A DNA stretch of 64,000 nucleotides from an uncultured Bacteroidia bacterium (GTDB taxonomy: Bacteria > Bacteroidota > Bacteroidia > Bacteroidales > UBA932): contig CACYWN010000005.1 of assembly GCA_902778105.1 (NCBI GenBank), positions 30,866-94,865 on the forward strand. The letters are read 5' to 3'. The notes beneath the pieces were generated by a model. The model had not been told where the DNA came from. It worked only from the letters and a program-made list of their open reading frames with translations, and did no database searches. Positions 34,997 through 43,220 of the stretch are shown here, one piece after another; position 1 is the stretch's first letter, and each line of letters begins with the position of its first letter. The position numbers and the translations under genes were made by a program.

Positions 34997-36132
34997 CGGC
35001 CTTTGTACATTTCGTCGTAATACTTCTGGTAGTCTCCGCTGGTGACGTTGTCCAGCCATTCCTGGTTGTCCAGGTACCACTGGATGGTCTTCTCGATGCC
35101 TTCCTCGAACTGGAGCGACGGCTCCCAGCCCAGTTCCCGCTGGAGTTTGGTGCTGTCGATGGCATAGCGGAGGTCGTGCCCAGCACGGTCGGTCACGTAG
35201 GTGATGAGGTCGTCATCGGCACCTTCCGGACGGCCGAGCAGCCGGTCAGTCACGCGGATGAGGGTCTTCACGATGTCAATGTTCTTCCACTCGTTGAACC
35301 CGCCGATGTTGTACGTCTCGGCAACCTTCCCTTCGTGGAAGATCAGGTCGATCGCACGGGCGTGGTCCTCCACATACAGCCAGTCACGCACGTTCTCTCC
35401 CTTCCCGTACACCGGAAGCGGCTTGCGGTGCCGGATGTTATTGACAAACAGCGGGATAAGCTTCTCCGGGAACTGGTACGGACCGTAGTTGTTCGAGCAG
35501 TTCGTGACGATGGTAGGCATCCCGTATGTATCATGGAAGGCGCGCACGAAGTGGTCGCTGGAAGCCTTCGCCGCGCTGTAGGGGCTGTGCGGCTGGTACT
35601 TCAGGTCCTCCGTGAAGAACTTCTCGCCATATGCCAGGTGATGCTCCCCGCTGGACGCCTTTGTCGTGAAAGGCGGTTCGATTCCCTCGGGATGCGTCAT
35701 CTCCAGCGCCCCGTACACCTCGTCGGTGGAGATGTGGTAGAAGCGCTTTCCGGCGTACTTCTCCGGAAGGCTCTCCCAGTAAGCCTTGGCGGCCTGGAGC
35801 ATGGACAGGGTACCCATGACATTGGTCCGGGCGAAGGTGAAGGGGTCCTTGATGGAACGGTCCACGTGGGACTCGGCCGCAAGGTGGATGACACCGTCCA
35901 CCTGCTCCTCCTGCATCAGGGCAAGCACACCCTCGAAATCGCAGATATCCATCTTGACGAACCGGTAGTTGGGCCGGTCCTCGATATCCTTGAGGTTCGC
36001 CAGGTTCCCGGCGTACGTCAGCTTGTCCAGGTTGATGATCCGGTAGTCCGGATATTTGTTCACGAACAGCCGCACGACGTGGCTGCCGATGAAACCGGCT
36101 CCGCCGGTAATGAGAATGGTTTTATTGCTCAT
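34993..36132 (-). CDS. rfbB: dTDP-glucose 4,6-dehydratase
   Basis: Second step to dTDP-L-rhamnose. The 379-residue SDR enzyme has ILITGGAGFIGSHVVRLFV, HLAAESHVDRSIKDP, the catalytic STDEVYG, PYSAAKASSDHFVRAFH with Tyr/Lys, TNCSNNYGPYQFPEKLIPL and the tail WYLDNQEWLDNVTSGDYQKYY. All diagnostic residues are present. It overlaps rfbC by 11 bases. Confidence 0.97.
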   Translation of the reverse strand: MSNKTILITGGAGFIGSHVVRLFVNKYPDYRIINLDKLTYAGNLANLKDIEDRPNYRFVKMDICDFEGVLALMQEEQVDGVIHLAAESHVDRSIKDPFTFARTNVMGTLSMLQAAKAYWESLPEKYAGKRFYHISTDEVYGALEMTHPEGIEPPFTTKASSGEHHLAYGEKFFTEDLKYQPHSPYSAAKASSDHFVRAFHDTYGMPTIVTNCSNNYGPYQFPEKLIPLFVNNIRHRKPLPVYGKGENVRDWLYVEDHARAIDLIFHEGKVAETYNIGGFNEWKNIDIVKTLIRVTDRLLGRPEGADDDLITYVTDRAGHDLRYAIDSTKLQRELGWEPSLQFEEGIEKTIQWYLDNQEWLDNVTSGDYQKYYDEMYKGR

Positions 36133-36658
36133 ATAGGAACGGATGATGTTTGTCTTTTTCGGAAAGGATGACGTCCGCTGCGGGGATACGCCAGTCGATG
36201 GCCAGCACGGGATCGTTCCAGGCTACGGCTCCTTCAGCCGCCGGACAATAGAGGTTGTCGCACTTGTACTGGAACACAACCTCTTCCGACAGCACGCTGA
36301 ACCCGTGGGCGAACCCCCTCGGAATGAACATCATCCGATGGTTCTCCCCCGTCAGTTCTTCCGCATGCCATTTTCCGTAAGTCGGCGATCCCTCGCGCAG
36401 ATCCACCGCTACATCCAGCACGGCTCCGCTCACCACGCGGACCAGCTTCGCCTGCGCGAACTCACCCTTCTGGAAATGCAGTCCCCGTACGACCCCGTAC
36501 CGGGACTTGCTCTCATTGTCCTGAACGAACCGCACAGGACCCACCTTCCCGGTAAACTCCCTTTCATTGAAACTCTCGAAAAAATACCCCCGATCGTCCC
36601 CGAACACCTTCGGTTCGATGACGACGACGCCTTCGATTTCAGTCTTGATAACTTCCAT
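36122..36658 (-). CDS. rfbC: dTDP-4-dehydrorhamnose 3,5-epimerase
   Basis: Third step to dTDP-L-rhamnose; a cupin-fold epimerase of 178 residues. Recognised by FGDDRGYFFESFNEREF, the FVQDNESKSRYGVVRGLHFQ catalytic-His region, DVAVDLREGSPTYGKW, and FIPRGFAHGFSVLSE. The usual Tyr is in YKCDNLYCPAAEGAV. Length is normal (about 180). Confidence 0.96.
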   Translation of the reverse strand: MEVIKTEIEGVVVIEPKVFGDDRGYFFESFNEREFTGKVGPVRFVQDNESKSRYGVVRGLHFQKGEFAQAKLVRVVSGAVLDVAVDLREGSPTYGKWHAEELTGENHRMMFIPRGFAHGFSVLSEEVVFQYKCDNLYCPAAEGAVAWNDPVLAIDWRIPAADVILSEKDKHHPFLYEQ

Positions 36659-36670
36659 AGGTTGATTTCT

Positions 36671-37543
36671 TTATAGTCTCTCCATACACTTTTTCAGTGA
36701 TACATACCAGTGCGGGACCTCGATGCCGAAGGTCTCCTTGACCTTGGTCTTGTCGAGCACGGAGAAGTGCGGGCGACGGACCTTGGAAGGAAATTCATCG
36801 CTATGGCAAGGAATTATGTCACAGGTGTTTCCAGAGAGGTCGCGGATAGCGCAGGCAAAATCATACCAGGAGCAGACACCTTCGTCGGAGAAGTGGAAAA
36901 TGCCCTGCCGGTCCAGCCGGCGTTCCGTGATGACCTTGCAGATCAGCGCCGCCAGGTCCGCGGCATAGGTGGGCGTTCCCACCTGGTCAAAGACCACCTT
37001 CAGCGCCGGACGTTCGGAAGTGAGCTGACGCATCGTCTTCACGAAATTCTTGCCGTACGGGGAATAGAGCCAGGCCGTTCGGAAGATCTGCCAGCTGCAG
37101 CCCGATTCCTGGACCGCCTGCTCGCCCTGCAGCTTGGTCGCGCCGTACACGCCGTTCGGCTGGACCGGCCAGTTTTCCCGGCAAGGCAGGGCGATGTCGC
37201 CCTGGAAGACATAGTCCGTGGAGATGTGGATCAGGTGCGCCCCCTGCCCGGCCGCGACGGCGGCGAGGATACCGGGAGCCTGGTGGTTGAGGAGGTCGGC
37301 CATCGCGAGGTCATCCTCAGCCTTGTCCACGTTGGTGTAAGCCGCGCAGTTCACGATGACGTCCACCTTCTCGGACTGACAGATAAGCCGGACCGCATCC
37401 CGGTTGGTGATGTCCAGATAGACCGTATCCACTCCGGGCAGGGAGGTGACGTCGGTGAAGATATAACGGTCGGACGAGCCTGCGGAGACATTCCGCATCT
37501 CAGTTCCCAACTGACCGTTGGCGCCGGTGACCAGTATGTTCAT
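36671..37543 (-). CDS. rfbD: dTDP-4-dehydrorhamnose reductase
   Basis: Final NADPH-dependent step to dTDP-L-rhamnose. The 290-residue SDR protein starts MNILVTGANGQLGTEMRN, and has VNCAAYTNVDKAEDD, HISTDYVFQGD, GVYGATKLQGEQAV with the catalytic Tyr/Lys, and TAWLYSPYGKNFVKTM. With rfbA (18961-19827), rfbB and rfbC the rhamnose pathway is complete in this window. Confidence 0.96.
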   Translation of the reverse strand: MNILVTGANGQLGTEMRNVSAGSSDRYIFTDVTSLPGVDTVYLDITNRDAVRLICQSEKVDVIVNCAAYTNVDKAEDDLAMADLLNHQAPGILAAVAAGQGAHLIHISTDYVFQGDIALPCRENWPVQPNGVYGATKLQGEQAVQESGCSWQIFRTAWLYSPYGKNFVKTMRQLTSERPALKVVFDQVGTPTYAADLAALICKVITERRLDRQGIFHFSDEGVCSWYDFACAIRDLSGNTCDIIPCHSDEFPSKVRRPHFSVLDKTKVKETFGIEVPHWYVSLKKCMERL

Positions 37544-37596
37544 AATAGTATATGTTTATATTCCTCCGCCTATTTTACATAAGCGGAGCAGAAAAG

Positions 37597-37634
37597 CCGG
37601 AGGCCGTTTCCTGTCCAGGAAACGGGATCTCCGG
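37597..37634 (-). terminator. Terminator hairpin after the tyrosine phosphatase gene
   Basis: Two bases below the phosphatase stop (37636), the minus strand forms CCGGAG/CTCCGG and CCGTTTCCTG/CAGGAAACGG arms (37634-37616 with 37613-37597, two unpaired bases) followed by CTTTTCTG. This probably ends the wza-wzc-phosphatase transcript, though some read-through into rfbD is likely because I see no clear promoter for rfbD. Confidence 0.6.
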
Positions 37635-37635
37635 A

Positions 37636-38361
37636 CTATATTTCGCCCAGGTGACCGCCCATCAGGGGGGCGAGTTTCCGGAGCGTATCCTTCTTGAGCT
37701 CCTTCGCCGCGTACTGGGCCTGGATGGCCCGGAAGCGGTGGCAGTCGGAGCCCACCATCCTGTACCAACCCTTGTCCAGCAGGTCCAAGGCCCGCTCGCG
37801 GGCGGATTCACCATAGAATCCGACAATGGAAGGGAGGTTCATCTGCAGGAGGCAACCCATTTCGTAAAGACGCTTGTAATCAGCCTTCTCCATATAGCGG
37901 TAGCGTTCGGGATGGGCGATGAGAGGGCGGTAACCCGCCTTGCGCATCGACTCCAGGACTTCCCATAAATTGATGGGAGGGGCGACCGCAGAGGTTTCCA
38001 CCAGGACCGTATCATCTCCATGGGTCAGGAGGTCACGGTTGGCGAGGCGTTCCTCGAAAAGGGTATCGATCATGTATTCGGCAGCCAGATGGAAACTGAG
38101 ACCACCCTGGTAGACGGCCTTCAGTTCCGCAAACCGGGCCCGGATGCCTTCCGTCGTATTGGGAACATCCTCCATCACATGGGGGGTGAACCAGACTTCG
38201 GAAACACCCTGTTCCTCCAGGAAACGGAGGATGGCCAGGGAGTCCTCCTGCGTCTTGACACCATCATCCAGACCATACAGGATGTGACTGTGGTTATCCA
38301 CCGCTCCTTTCAGGAGTCCGCTTTCCAGGATGGATTTACGCCGGTTGAACAGTCCGAACAT
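37636..38361 (-). CDS. PHP-type protein-tyrosine phosphatase (CpsB/YwqE-like)
   Basis: A 241-residue metal-dependent phosphatase that removes phosphate from the C-terminal tyrosines of the BY-kinase. Metal-binding motifs of the PHP fold are visible: DNHSHIL (residues 22-28), TPHVMED, the Glu in AAEYMID, LIAHPERY and SDCHRF. It is translationally linked to wzc through a TGATG junction. Kinase and phosphatase together cycle Wzc phosphorylation to control chain length and export. Confidence 0.93.
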   Translation of the reverse strand: MFGLFNRRKSILESGLLKGAVDNHSHILYGLDDGVKTQEDSLAILRFLEEQGVSEVWFTPHVMEDVPNTTEGIRARFAELKAVYQGGLSFHLAAEYMIDTLFEERLANRDLLTHGDDTVLVETSAVAPPINLWEVLESMRKAGYRPLIAHPERYRYMEKADYKRLYEMGCLLQMNLPSIVGFYGESARERALDLLDKGWYRMVGSDCHRFRAIQAQYAAKELKKDTLRKLAPLMGGHLGEI

Positions 38362-40790
38362 CAGGCCTTCTTGTCGTCTTCGTTTCCGTAGCCATAGCCA
38401 TAGCCGTAACCATAGCCGTAGCCATAACCGTAACCATGGCGGCCGGAGTAGGATTCGACACCGTTGAGGATGATGGCCATCCGGTTGTACTTGCCGTCGT
38501 TGTACATCTGCTCCACGGCCGGGAGGGCGCGCTTGTCAAACAGGCCGGCACGGACGACGAATATGGTGATGTCGGCGTGCGGGGCAATGATGCTCGTATC
38601 CGCGACCAGGTCGATAGGCGGGCAGTCCATGAACACGTAGTCGTAGTGCTGCTTCATCGCTTCCACCAGCATGGCGAGCCGCTCGGAAACCAGGAGTTCA
38701 GCCGGGTTCGGCGGGATGGAGCCCACCGGCAGGAGGTCGAGGTTCCCCTGGATGTTGATCACGTGCTCGAGCGGATCCTCGTACTTGGCGTTCAGGTAAG
38801 AGGCGACGCCGGTGGCATTCTTGCCCAGGGCCTTGGACAGGGTAGCCTTGCGCAGGTCCAGATCCAGGATGATCACCCGTTTGTTGCCCTTGAGGGCCAT
38901 TGAAGCCGCCAGGTTCATCAGCGTGAACGTCTTACCGGCGTTCGGGTTGAAGGAGGTGATCATAATGGCCTGCGTTTCCGTCTCCTTATGGATCATCAGG
39001 TCCAGGTTCGTACGGAGGACGCGGAAAGCCTCGTTCATGGAGTCGCGCTTACCGTGCTCCACGAGGATGCGGGTATTCTTGTTGTCAAAACGATTCAGGC
39101 GCAGGCGTTCCCAGTAGTTGGCGGTAACGCCCATCTGCGGCAGTTCAGCCAGGAACGGAACGGAGAGCTTGCCCAGGTCGTTCCGGCTCTTGACGGTCGT
39201 ATCGAGCACCTTCATCACGTAGAAGATGGCGAACGGGATGCCGAATCCCAGGATGAGGGCGACCAGCAGGATCATCATCCTGTTCGGGGCGACCGGGGCG
39301 CTGGCGCCGGTGGCACGCTGGATGAGACGGGTGTTCCCCACGGTCAGAAGGCCCTGGAGTTCGTTCTCCTCGCGCTTCTGAAGAAGGAAGATATACAGCT
39401 GTTCCTTCACCTTCTGCTGACGTTCGATGGAAAGGAGTTCCAGTTCCTGTCCAGAAGTGGAGGACAGACGGCCGAGGATGGCGTTTTCCTGTGCCTCGAT
39501 CTTGTTCACCTGCAGCTGCAGGGTGGAGATCAGGTTGTCGATGGAACGGTTCACAGCCAGCTTGTACATCTCCAGGCTCTTGTTGAGGTCCTGGACGTAC
39601 GGGTTGTTCTCACTGGAAAGGTTGAGAGAACGGTCGCGCTCGAGGAGGGCGTTGTTGTACTCGCGGATCTGCGACTCGATGTTGGCGCTGGACAAGCCGG
39701 AGTTCGCAGGCATCAGGTCGTTCACATGGGCGGGATCGTTGATGAACTGCTTGATCATCTTGGCGATCGCGAGCTGGTTGGACGCCTCGAAGCCCTGGGC
39801 AGAATAGGCCGTGGACTGCTGCATGTAGGCGTTGCCCACCTGCTGTACGTTCGTGATGTTGTGACTCTGCTTGTAGTCCTTGAGGTCCTGCTCGATGCCG
39901 CCCAGTTCCCGTTCAATGACATTCAGACGGTCATTGATGAACAGGGACGTGTTCCGCACGGACTGGTTCTTGTTTTCCACCCATTCCTCGTTGTAGATGT
40001 CCAGGAGGGTTCCCAGGACGGCTTCGGCGCGGGCCGGGAACACGTCCTTCAGGGAGAGGACCACGACGGAGGACTGCTTGCTGGAGAGTCCGGCGGACAG
40101 GCGGGAGCAATAGGACTTCGCCCGGCGGGCGGCATTGACCCAGGAGACCGTGATGTCATTGTGCCACTTGTCGAAGCTGAGGGACGGGTAGATGATGATG
40201 TTGCCGACAGGGGTCTCGAGGGTGTCCTTCAGATGGCCGGTGGCCTTGAAACCCTTGAACTCTTCGGCCCCCACGAAGAAGTCGCGGACGACGAAGGTGC
40301 TGTCCTTCCCCTTGGAGATATTGAAGGAAAAACTGGAGGCGGCGATTTCCCCGGGCAACTGCAGTTCGATGGGACTGTTCTTGTACATCTCCCGCACCCG
40401 GAGGAACTGGTTGTCCACGTAGGAAGTCTCGAGACCCAGGCGGGTGACAACCTTCTGCATCAGGTCCGGAGCGCTGAACGCCTCGATTTCGTTGTCCACG
40501 TTCGTACCGGAACTGTACCGGCGCGCCGTCCCGGCGAAGGAGGTGAGGTCACGCATCATCGAAGCCTGGGAATCCTCGTCCACGATCACCTTTTCGGTTC
40601 GGCTGTAGGTCTTCGGAGTCTTGTACAGATAGAATCCGGCGATGACCAGGGCCGTGAGGATACAGAAAACGTACCACCACTTGTTGTCCCAGATGAGGGC
40701 CCAGAGGTCGGTCAGCTGGAGGGTCTGCTCCTCCTCGGAGTTTCCCTGTCCGTTGAAGACGGGATAGTTATTCTGATTGCTTTCTGCCAT
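38361..40790 (-). CDS. wzc: Wzc-type polysaccharide co-polymerase with tyrosine autokinase domain
   Basis: An 809-residue inner-membrane protein. Helix 1 at about 33-53 and helix 2 at about 505-527 flank a periplasmic Wzz/GNVR domain with coiled-coil stretches. The cytoplasmic BY-kinase has Walker A NPNAGKTFT (about 616-624), Walker A' ILDLDLRKA and Walker B YVFMDCPPID. The tail (785-801) is eight consecutive Gly-Tyr pairs, an extreme version of the usual tyrosine cluster that is autophosphorylated. It starts 4 bases after wza stops. Confidence 0.95.
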   Translation of the reverse strand: MAESNQNNYPVFNGQGNSEEEQTLQLTDLWALIWDNKWWYVFCILTALVIAGFYLYKTPKTYSRTEKVIVDEDSQASMMRDLTSFAGTARRYSSGTNVDNEIEAFSAPDLMQKVVTRLGLETSYVDNQFLRVREMYKNSPIELQLPGEIAASSFSFNISKGKDSTFVVRDFFVGAEEFKGFKATGHLKDTLETPVGNIIIYPSLSFDKWHNDITVSWVNAARRAKSYCSRLSAGLSSKQSSVVVLSLKDVFPARAEAVLGTLLDIYNEEWVENKNQSVRNTSLFINDRLNVIERELGGIEQDLKDYKQSHNITNVQQVGNAYMQQSTAYSAQGFEASNQLAIAKMIKQFINDPAHVNDLMPANSGLSSANIESQIREYNNALLERDRSLNLSSENNPYVQDLNKSLEMYKLAVNRSIDNLISTLQLQVNKIEAQENAILGRLSSTSGQELELLSIERQQKVKEQLYIFLLQKREENELQGLLTVGNTRLIQRATGASAPVAPNRMMILLVALILGFGIPFAIFYVMKVLDTTVKSRNDLGKLSVPFLAELPQMGVTANYWERLRLNRFDNKNTRILVEHGKRDSMNEAFRVLRTNLDLMIHKETETQAIMITSFNPNAGKTFTLMNLAASMALKGNKRVIILDLDLRKATLSKALGKNATGVASYLNAKYEDPLEHVINIQGNLDLLPVGSIPPNPAELLVSERLAMLVEAMKQHYDYVFMDCPPIDLVADTSIIAPHADITIFVVRAGLFDKRALPAVEQMYNDGKYNRMAIILNGVESYSGRHGYGYGYGYGYGYGYGYGNEDDKKA
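38385..38435 (-). repeat. Hexanucleotide-type repeat encoding (Gly-Tyr)8 in wzc
   Basis: Seventeen codons alternate GGN and TAY (GGY/GGA TAC or TAT). At DNA level the repeat is imperfect (TAC and TAT, GGC and GGT mix) with a six-base period, so slipped-strand changes in steps of one Gly-Tyr pair are possible and would keep the frame. Confidence 0.8.
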
Positions 40791-40794
40791 AATG

Positions 40795-41628
40795 CTATTT
40801 GTTGCTCTTGGCCCGGTTGGTAAGGGCGATGATGAAATTGACCGTTGTCATGGAAATGGAGGCGAGGGAAATCCAGAAGCTGCCGGACTTGAAATAGTTC
40901 TCGTTGATCTCGCCCTGTCCTGCACGTACCTTGGAGGGCGTCACGTACACGACGTCGTTCTGCTGGAGATAATAGGCCTGCGACTTGAAAATGTCGGAAT
41001 TCGTCAGGTCCAGCGTATAGATGTGCCGGCGGCCGTTCTGCTCACGGATGACCTGGACGTTCTCACGCTGGCCGTAGATGGTGAGGTCGCGGGCCAGTGC
41101 CAGGGCCTGGAAGATGGTGATCTTGTCGCCGGTGACGCTGTAGGTGCCCGGCGCAGTGACTTCCCCGAGGACGGAGACCTTGAAATTCAGGAATTCGACC
41201 GTGACGACGGCATCGCGCAGAAGGCCCTCGTCCGCCAGTTTGTCCTTGATCAGGTCCTGCAGTTCCCACCGGTTGAGGCCGGCCACATGGACGGAGCCCA
41301 GGGAAGGGAACGTAATGTCTCCCTCATTGTTCACCACATACCCAGTGATGCGCTGGCTGGCGCCGCCGCTGGATGACAGCTCGGAGCCGGTGTAGAACGT
41401 GGACACGGAAAGGTTGAACGGAACGGCCATTTTGGGATCGCGGCTGGTCACGATGATGGACAGCTGGTCCTGGGGCTGGATGATGATGCCGTTGTTCACT
41501 TTCATCGTCATCGTCGTATCCTGTCGGACGTCCTGCAGGTAGTTGATTTTCTTGTAGGTTTCCGGGTTGCAGGAAACCAGGGCCGTGACGGCGGCGGCCA
41601 CAGCCGCTATGAGCAGTATTTTCTTCAT
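40795..41628 (-). CDS. wza: Polysaccharide export lipoprotein (Wza family)
   Basis: A 277-residue outer-membrane export protein. Lipoprotein signal MKKILLIAAVAAAVTALVSC, then a Poly_export domain (IIQPQDQLSIIVTSRDPKM) and SLBB-like segments (ITFPSLGSVHVAGLNRWELQ, VLGEVTAPGTYSVTGDKITI), and a C-terminal amphipathic or membrane helix (about 255-270). The ATG at 41628 is supported by the promoter 25 bases upstream; the longer in-frame extension would run through that promoter. First gene of the wza-wzc-phosphatase unit. Confidence 0.94.
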   Translation of the reverse strand: MKKILLIAAVAAAVTALVSCNPETYKKINYLQDVRQDTTMTMKVNNGIIIQPQDQLSIIVTSRDPKMAVPFNLSVSTFYTGSELSSSGGASQRITGYVVNNEGDITFPSLGSVHVAGLNRWELQDLIKDKLADEGLLRDAVVTVEFLNFKVSVLGEVTAPGTYSVTGDKITIFQALALARDLTIYGQRENVQVIREQNGRRHIYTLDLTNSDIFKSQAYYLQQNDVVYVTPSKVRAGQGEINENYFKSGSFWISLASISMTTVNFIIALTNRAKSNK

Positions 41629-41652
41629 ATTCTCAGGTACGTATAAAGCGTA

Positions 41653-41684
41653 CAAAATTACGGTTTTTCCTTTAGGAAAGCAAA
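41653..41684 (-). promoter_or_regulatory. Bacteroidetes-type promoter of the wza operon
   Basis: Minus strand TTTG (41684-41681), 20 bases, TAATTTTG (41660-41653): exact match to the consensus spacing. Predicted leader about 20 bases. This is the only complete promoter for the minus-strand exopolysaccharide genes that I can see. Confidence 0.72.
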
Positions 41685-41702
41685 TTATTGACCGGAAAGT
41701 AC

Positions 41703-41710
41703 TATCTTTG
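41703..41710 (+). promoter_or_regulatory. -7 promoter element (TATCTTTG) of rnhA
   Basis: TATCTTTG ends 5 bases before the rnhA ATG, so the message is probably leaderless. It is divergent from the wza promoter; no TTTG at the standard -33 distance. Confidence 0.5.
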
Positions 41711-41715
41711 CATAC

Positions 41716-42201
41716 ATGGAACCGAAAAGACCCCCCATATTCCTGTACACCGACGGCGCCGCCAGCGGAAATCCCGGTCCCGGCGGATACGGTGTCGTCC
41801 TGCGCTGTGCGGGACGGGAAAAGGAAATGTCGGAAGGGTTCCGCCTCACCACCAACAACCGGATGGAGCTCCTCGCCGTGATCAAGGGCCTGGAAGCCAT
41901 CAAGTGGGACAATGCGGAAGTCCACGTGTGGAGCGACTCCTCATACGTGGTCAAGGCCATCAACGAAGGCTGGCTGGAAAGATGGAAACGGTCAGGGTTC
42001 GCGAAAAAGAAGAACGTGGACCTGTGGCTCCGTTTCGACGCCGTCTACCATCGCCACCGCGTTTCCTTCAACTGGCTCAAGGGCCACGCCGGCCACCCCG
42101 AGAACGAGCGCTGCGACCAGTTGGCCGTAGCGGCCTACAATGGGGACAATCTCCAGGAAGATACCGGTTATATCGCTGAAAATCAAGGAACAATCATATG
42201 A
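41716..42201 (+). CDS. rnhA: Ribonuclease HI
   Basis: Degrades RNA in RNA-DNA hybrids. The 161-residue protein shows the full catalytic set: YTDGAASGNPG (Asp), NNRMELLAVIKGLEAI (Glu), WSDSSYVVKAINEGW (Asp) and GHAGHPENERCDQLA (His loop and Asp). The C-terminus is extended slightly beyond E. coli RNase HI. It overlaps pdxA by 4 bases (ATGA). Confidence 0.96.
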   Translation: MEPKRPPIFLYTDGAASGNPGPGGYGVVLRCAGREKEMSEGFRLTTNNRMELLAVIKGLEAIKWDNAEVHVWSDSSYVVKAINEGWLERWKRSGFAKKKNVDLWLRFDAVYHRHRVSFNWLKGHAGHPENERCDQLAVAAYNGDNLQEDTGYIAENQGTII

Positions 42202-43220
42202 GCAAGCCCAAACTCGTCGTCGGCATCACCCAGGGTGACAGCAACGGCATCGGATATGAAGTCATCATCAAGTCCCTCGCGGACTCCCGCATTCTGGAAT
42301 CCTTCACCCCCGTGGTTTACGGATCCTCGAAGATCTTCGGGTTTTACCGGAAGCAGGTCCACGACCTCGACCAGATGGAAACCTACGTCATCCACTCCGC
42401 GAAGGACGTCCACCAGAAACGGATCAACATCGTCAACTGCCTGCCGGACCACTTTTACGCCGAGCCCGGCCAGTCCACCGCGGATTCCGCGAAAGCCGCG
42501 ATGCTCTCGCTGGAGGCAGCTGTGAAGGACTTGAAAGACGGCTATATCGACGTCCTGGTGACCGCCCCCATCAACAAGCGGGCGATGACCTCCGAAGGCT
42601 TCGGCTATACCGGGCACACGGAATACCTGCAGGACGCCTTCCAGGCCAGGGACATCACGATGCTGATGGTTTCCCCCCAGCTCAAGGTCGGCGTGGTTAC
42701 CGGCCACATTCCCCTCAAGGACGTTCCCGGCTCCCTGACCAGGGAGGGCATCCTTTCCAAACTCCGGCTGATGGACGCCTCGCTGAAGCGGGATTTCGGC
42801 ATCCTGAACCCGAAAATCGCCGTCCTGGGTCTCAACCCGCACTGCGGCGACGGCGGCCTGCTGGGTGACGAGGAGAAGGAAATCATCCTTCCGGCCGTCC
42901 AGGAGGCACAGGCGGAGGGCATCCTCGCCTTCGGCCCCTACTCCGCCGACGGATTCTTCGGCATGGGCAATTACGGGCGGTTCGACGCCACGCTGGCCAT
43001 GTACCACGACCAGGGCCTGGCTCCGTTCAAGGCGCTCGCGTTCTCGGAGGGAGTGAACTTCACCGCCGGACTTCCGGTCGTACGCACGTCACCGGACCAC
43101 GGAACGGCCTACGACATGGCCGGCCGCGACCAGGCGGACCCGCATTCCATGCTGCACGCCATCTACATGGCCATCGACATTTTCAACCACAGACTGGAAT
43201 ACGACCAGTTGCACGGTTAG
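42198..43220 (+). CDS. pdxA: 4-hydroxythreonine-4-phosphate dehydrogenase
   Basis: Oxidises 4-phosphohydroxy-L-threonine in pyridoxal 5'-phosphate synthesis. The 340-residue protein has GITQGDSNGIGYEVI, TAPINKRAM, GYTGHTEYL, VTGHIPLKDVP, LGLNPHCGDGGLLG and MYHDQGLAPFKALAF with the metal-binding histidines. Length is as usual (about 330-360). Its stop overlaps that of the convergent ABC transporter gene by 4 bases. Confidence 0.96.
   Translation: MSKPKLVVGITQGDSNGIGYEVIIKSLADSRILESFTPVVYGSSKIFGFYRKQVHDLDQMETYVIHSAKDVHQKRINIVNCLPDHFYAEPGQSTADSAKAAMLSLEAAVKDLKDGYIDVLVTAPINKRAMTSEGFGYTGHTEYLQDAFQARDITMLMVSPQLKVGVVTGHIPLKDVPGSLTREGILSKLRLMDASLKRDFGILNPKIAVLGLNPHCGDGGLLGDEEKEIILPAVQEAQAEGILAFGPYSADGFFGMGNYGRFDATLAMYHDQGLAPFKALAFSEGVNFTAGLPVVRTSPDHGTAYDMAGRDQADPHSMLHAIYMAIDIFNHRLEYDQLHG

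Noticed and set aside
19895-41628. Recent horizontal transfer of the exopolysaccharide locus
   Set aside because: Codon use and GC content look like those of the flanking housekeeping genes, and there are no transposases, integrases or tRNA attachment sites in the window.
40795-41925. Longer start for wza at 41925
   Set aside because: The extension overlaps rnhA on the other strand and runs through the wza promoter; the ATG at 41628 gives a proper lipoprotein signal.
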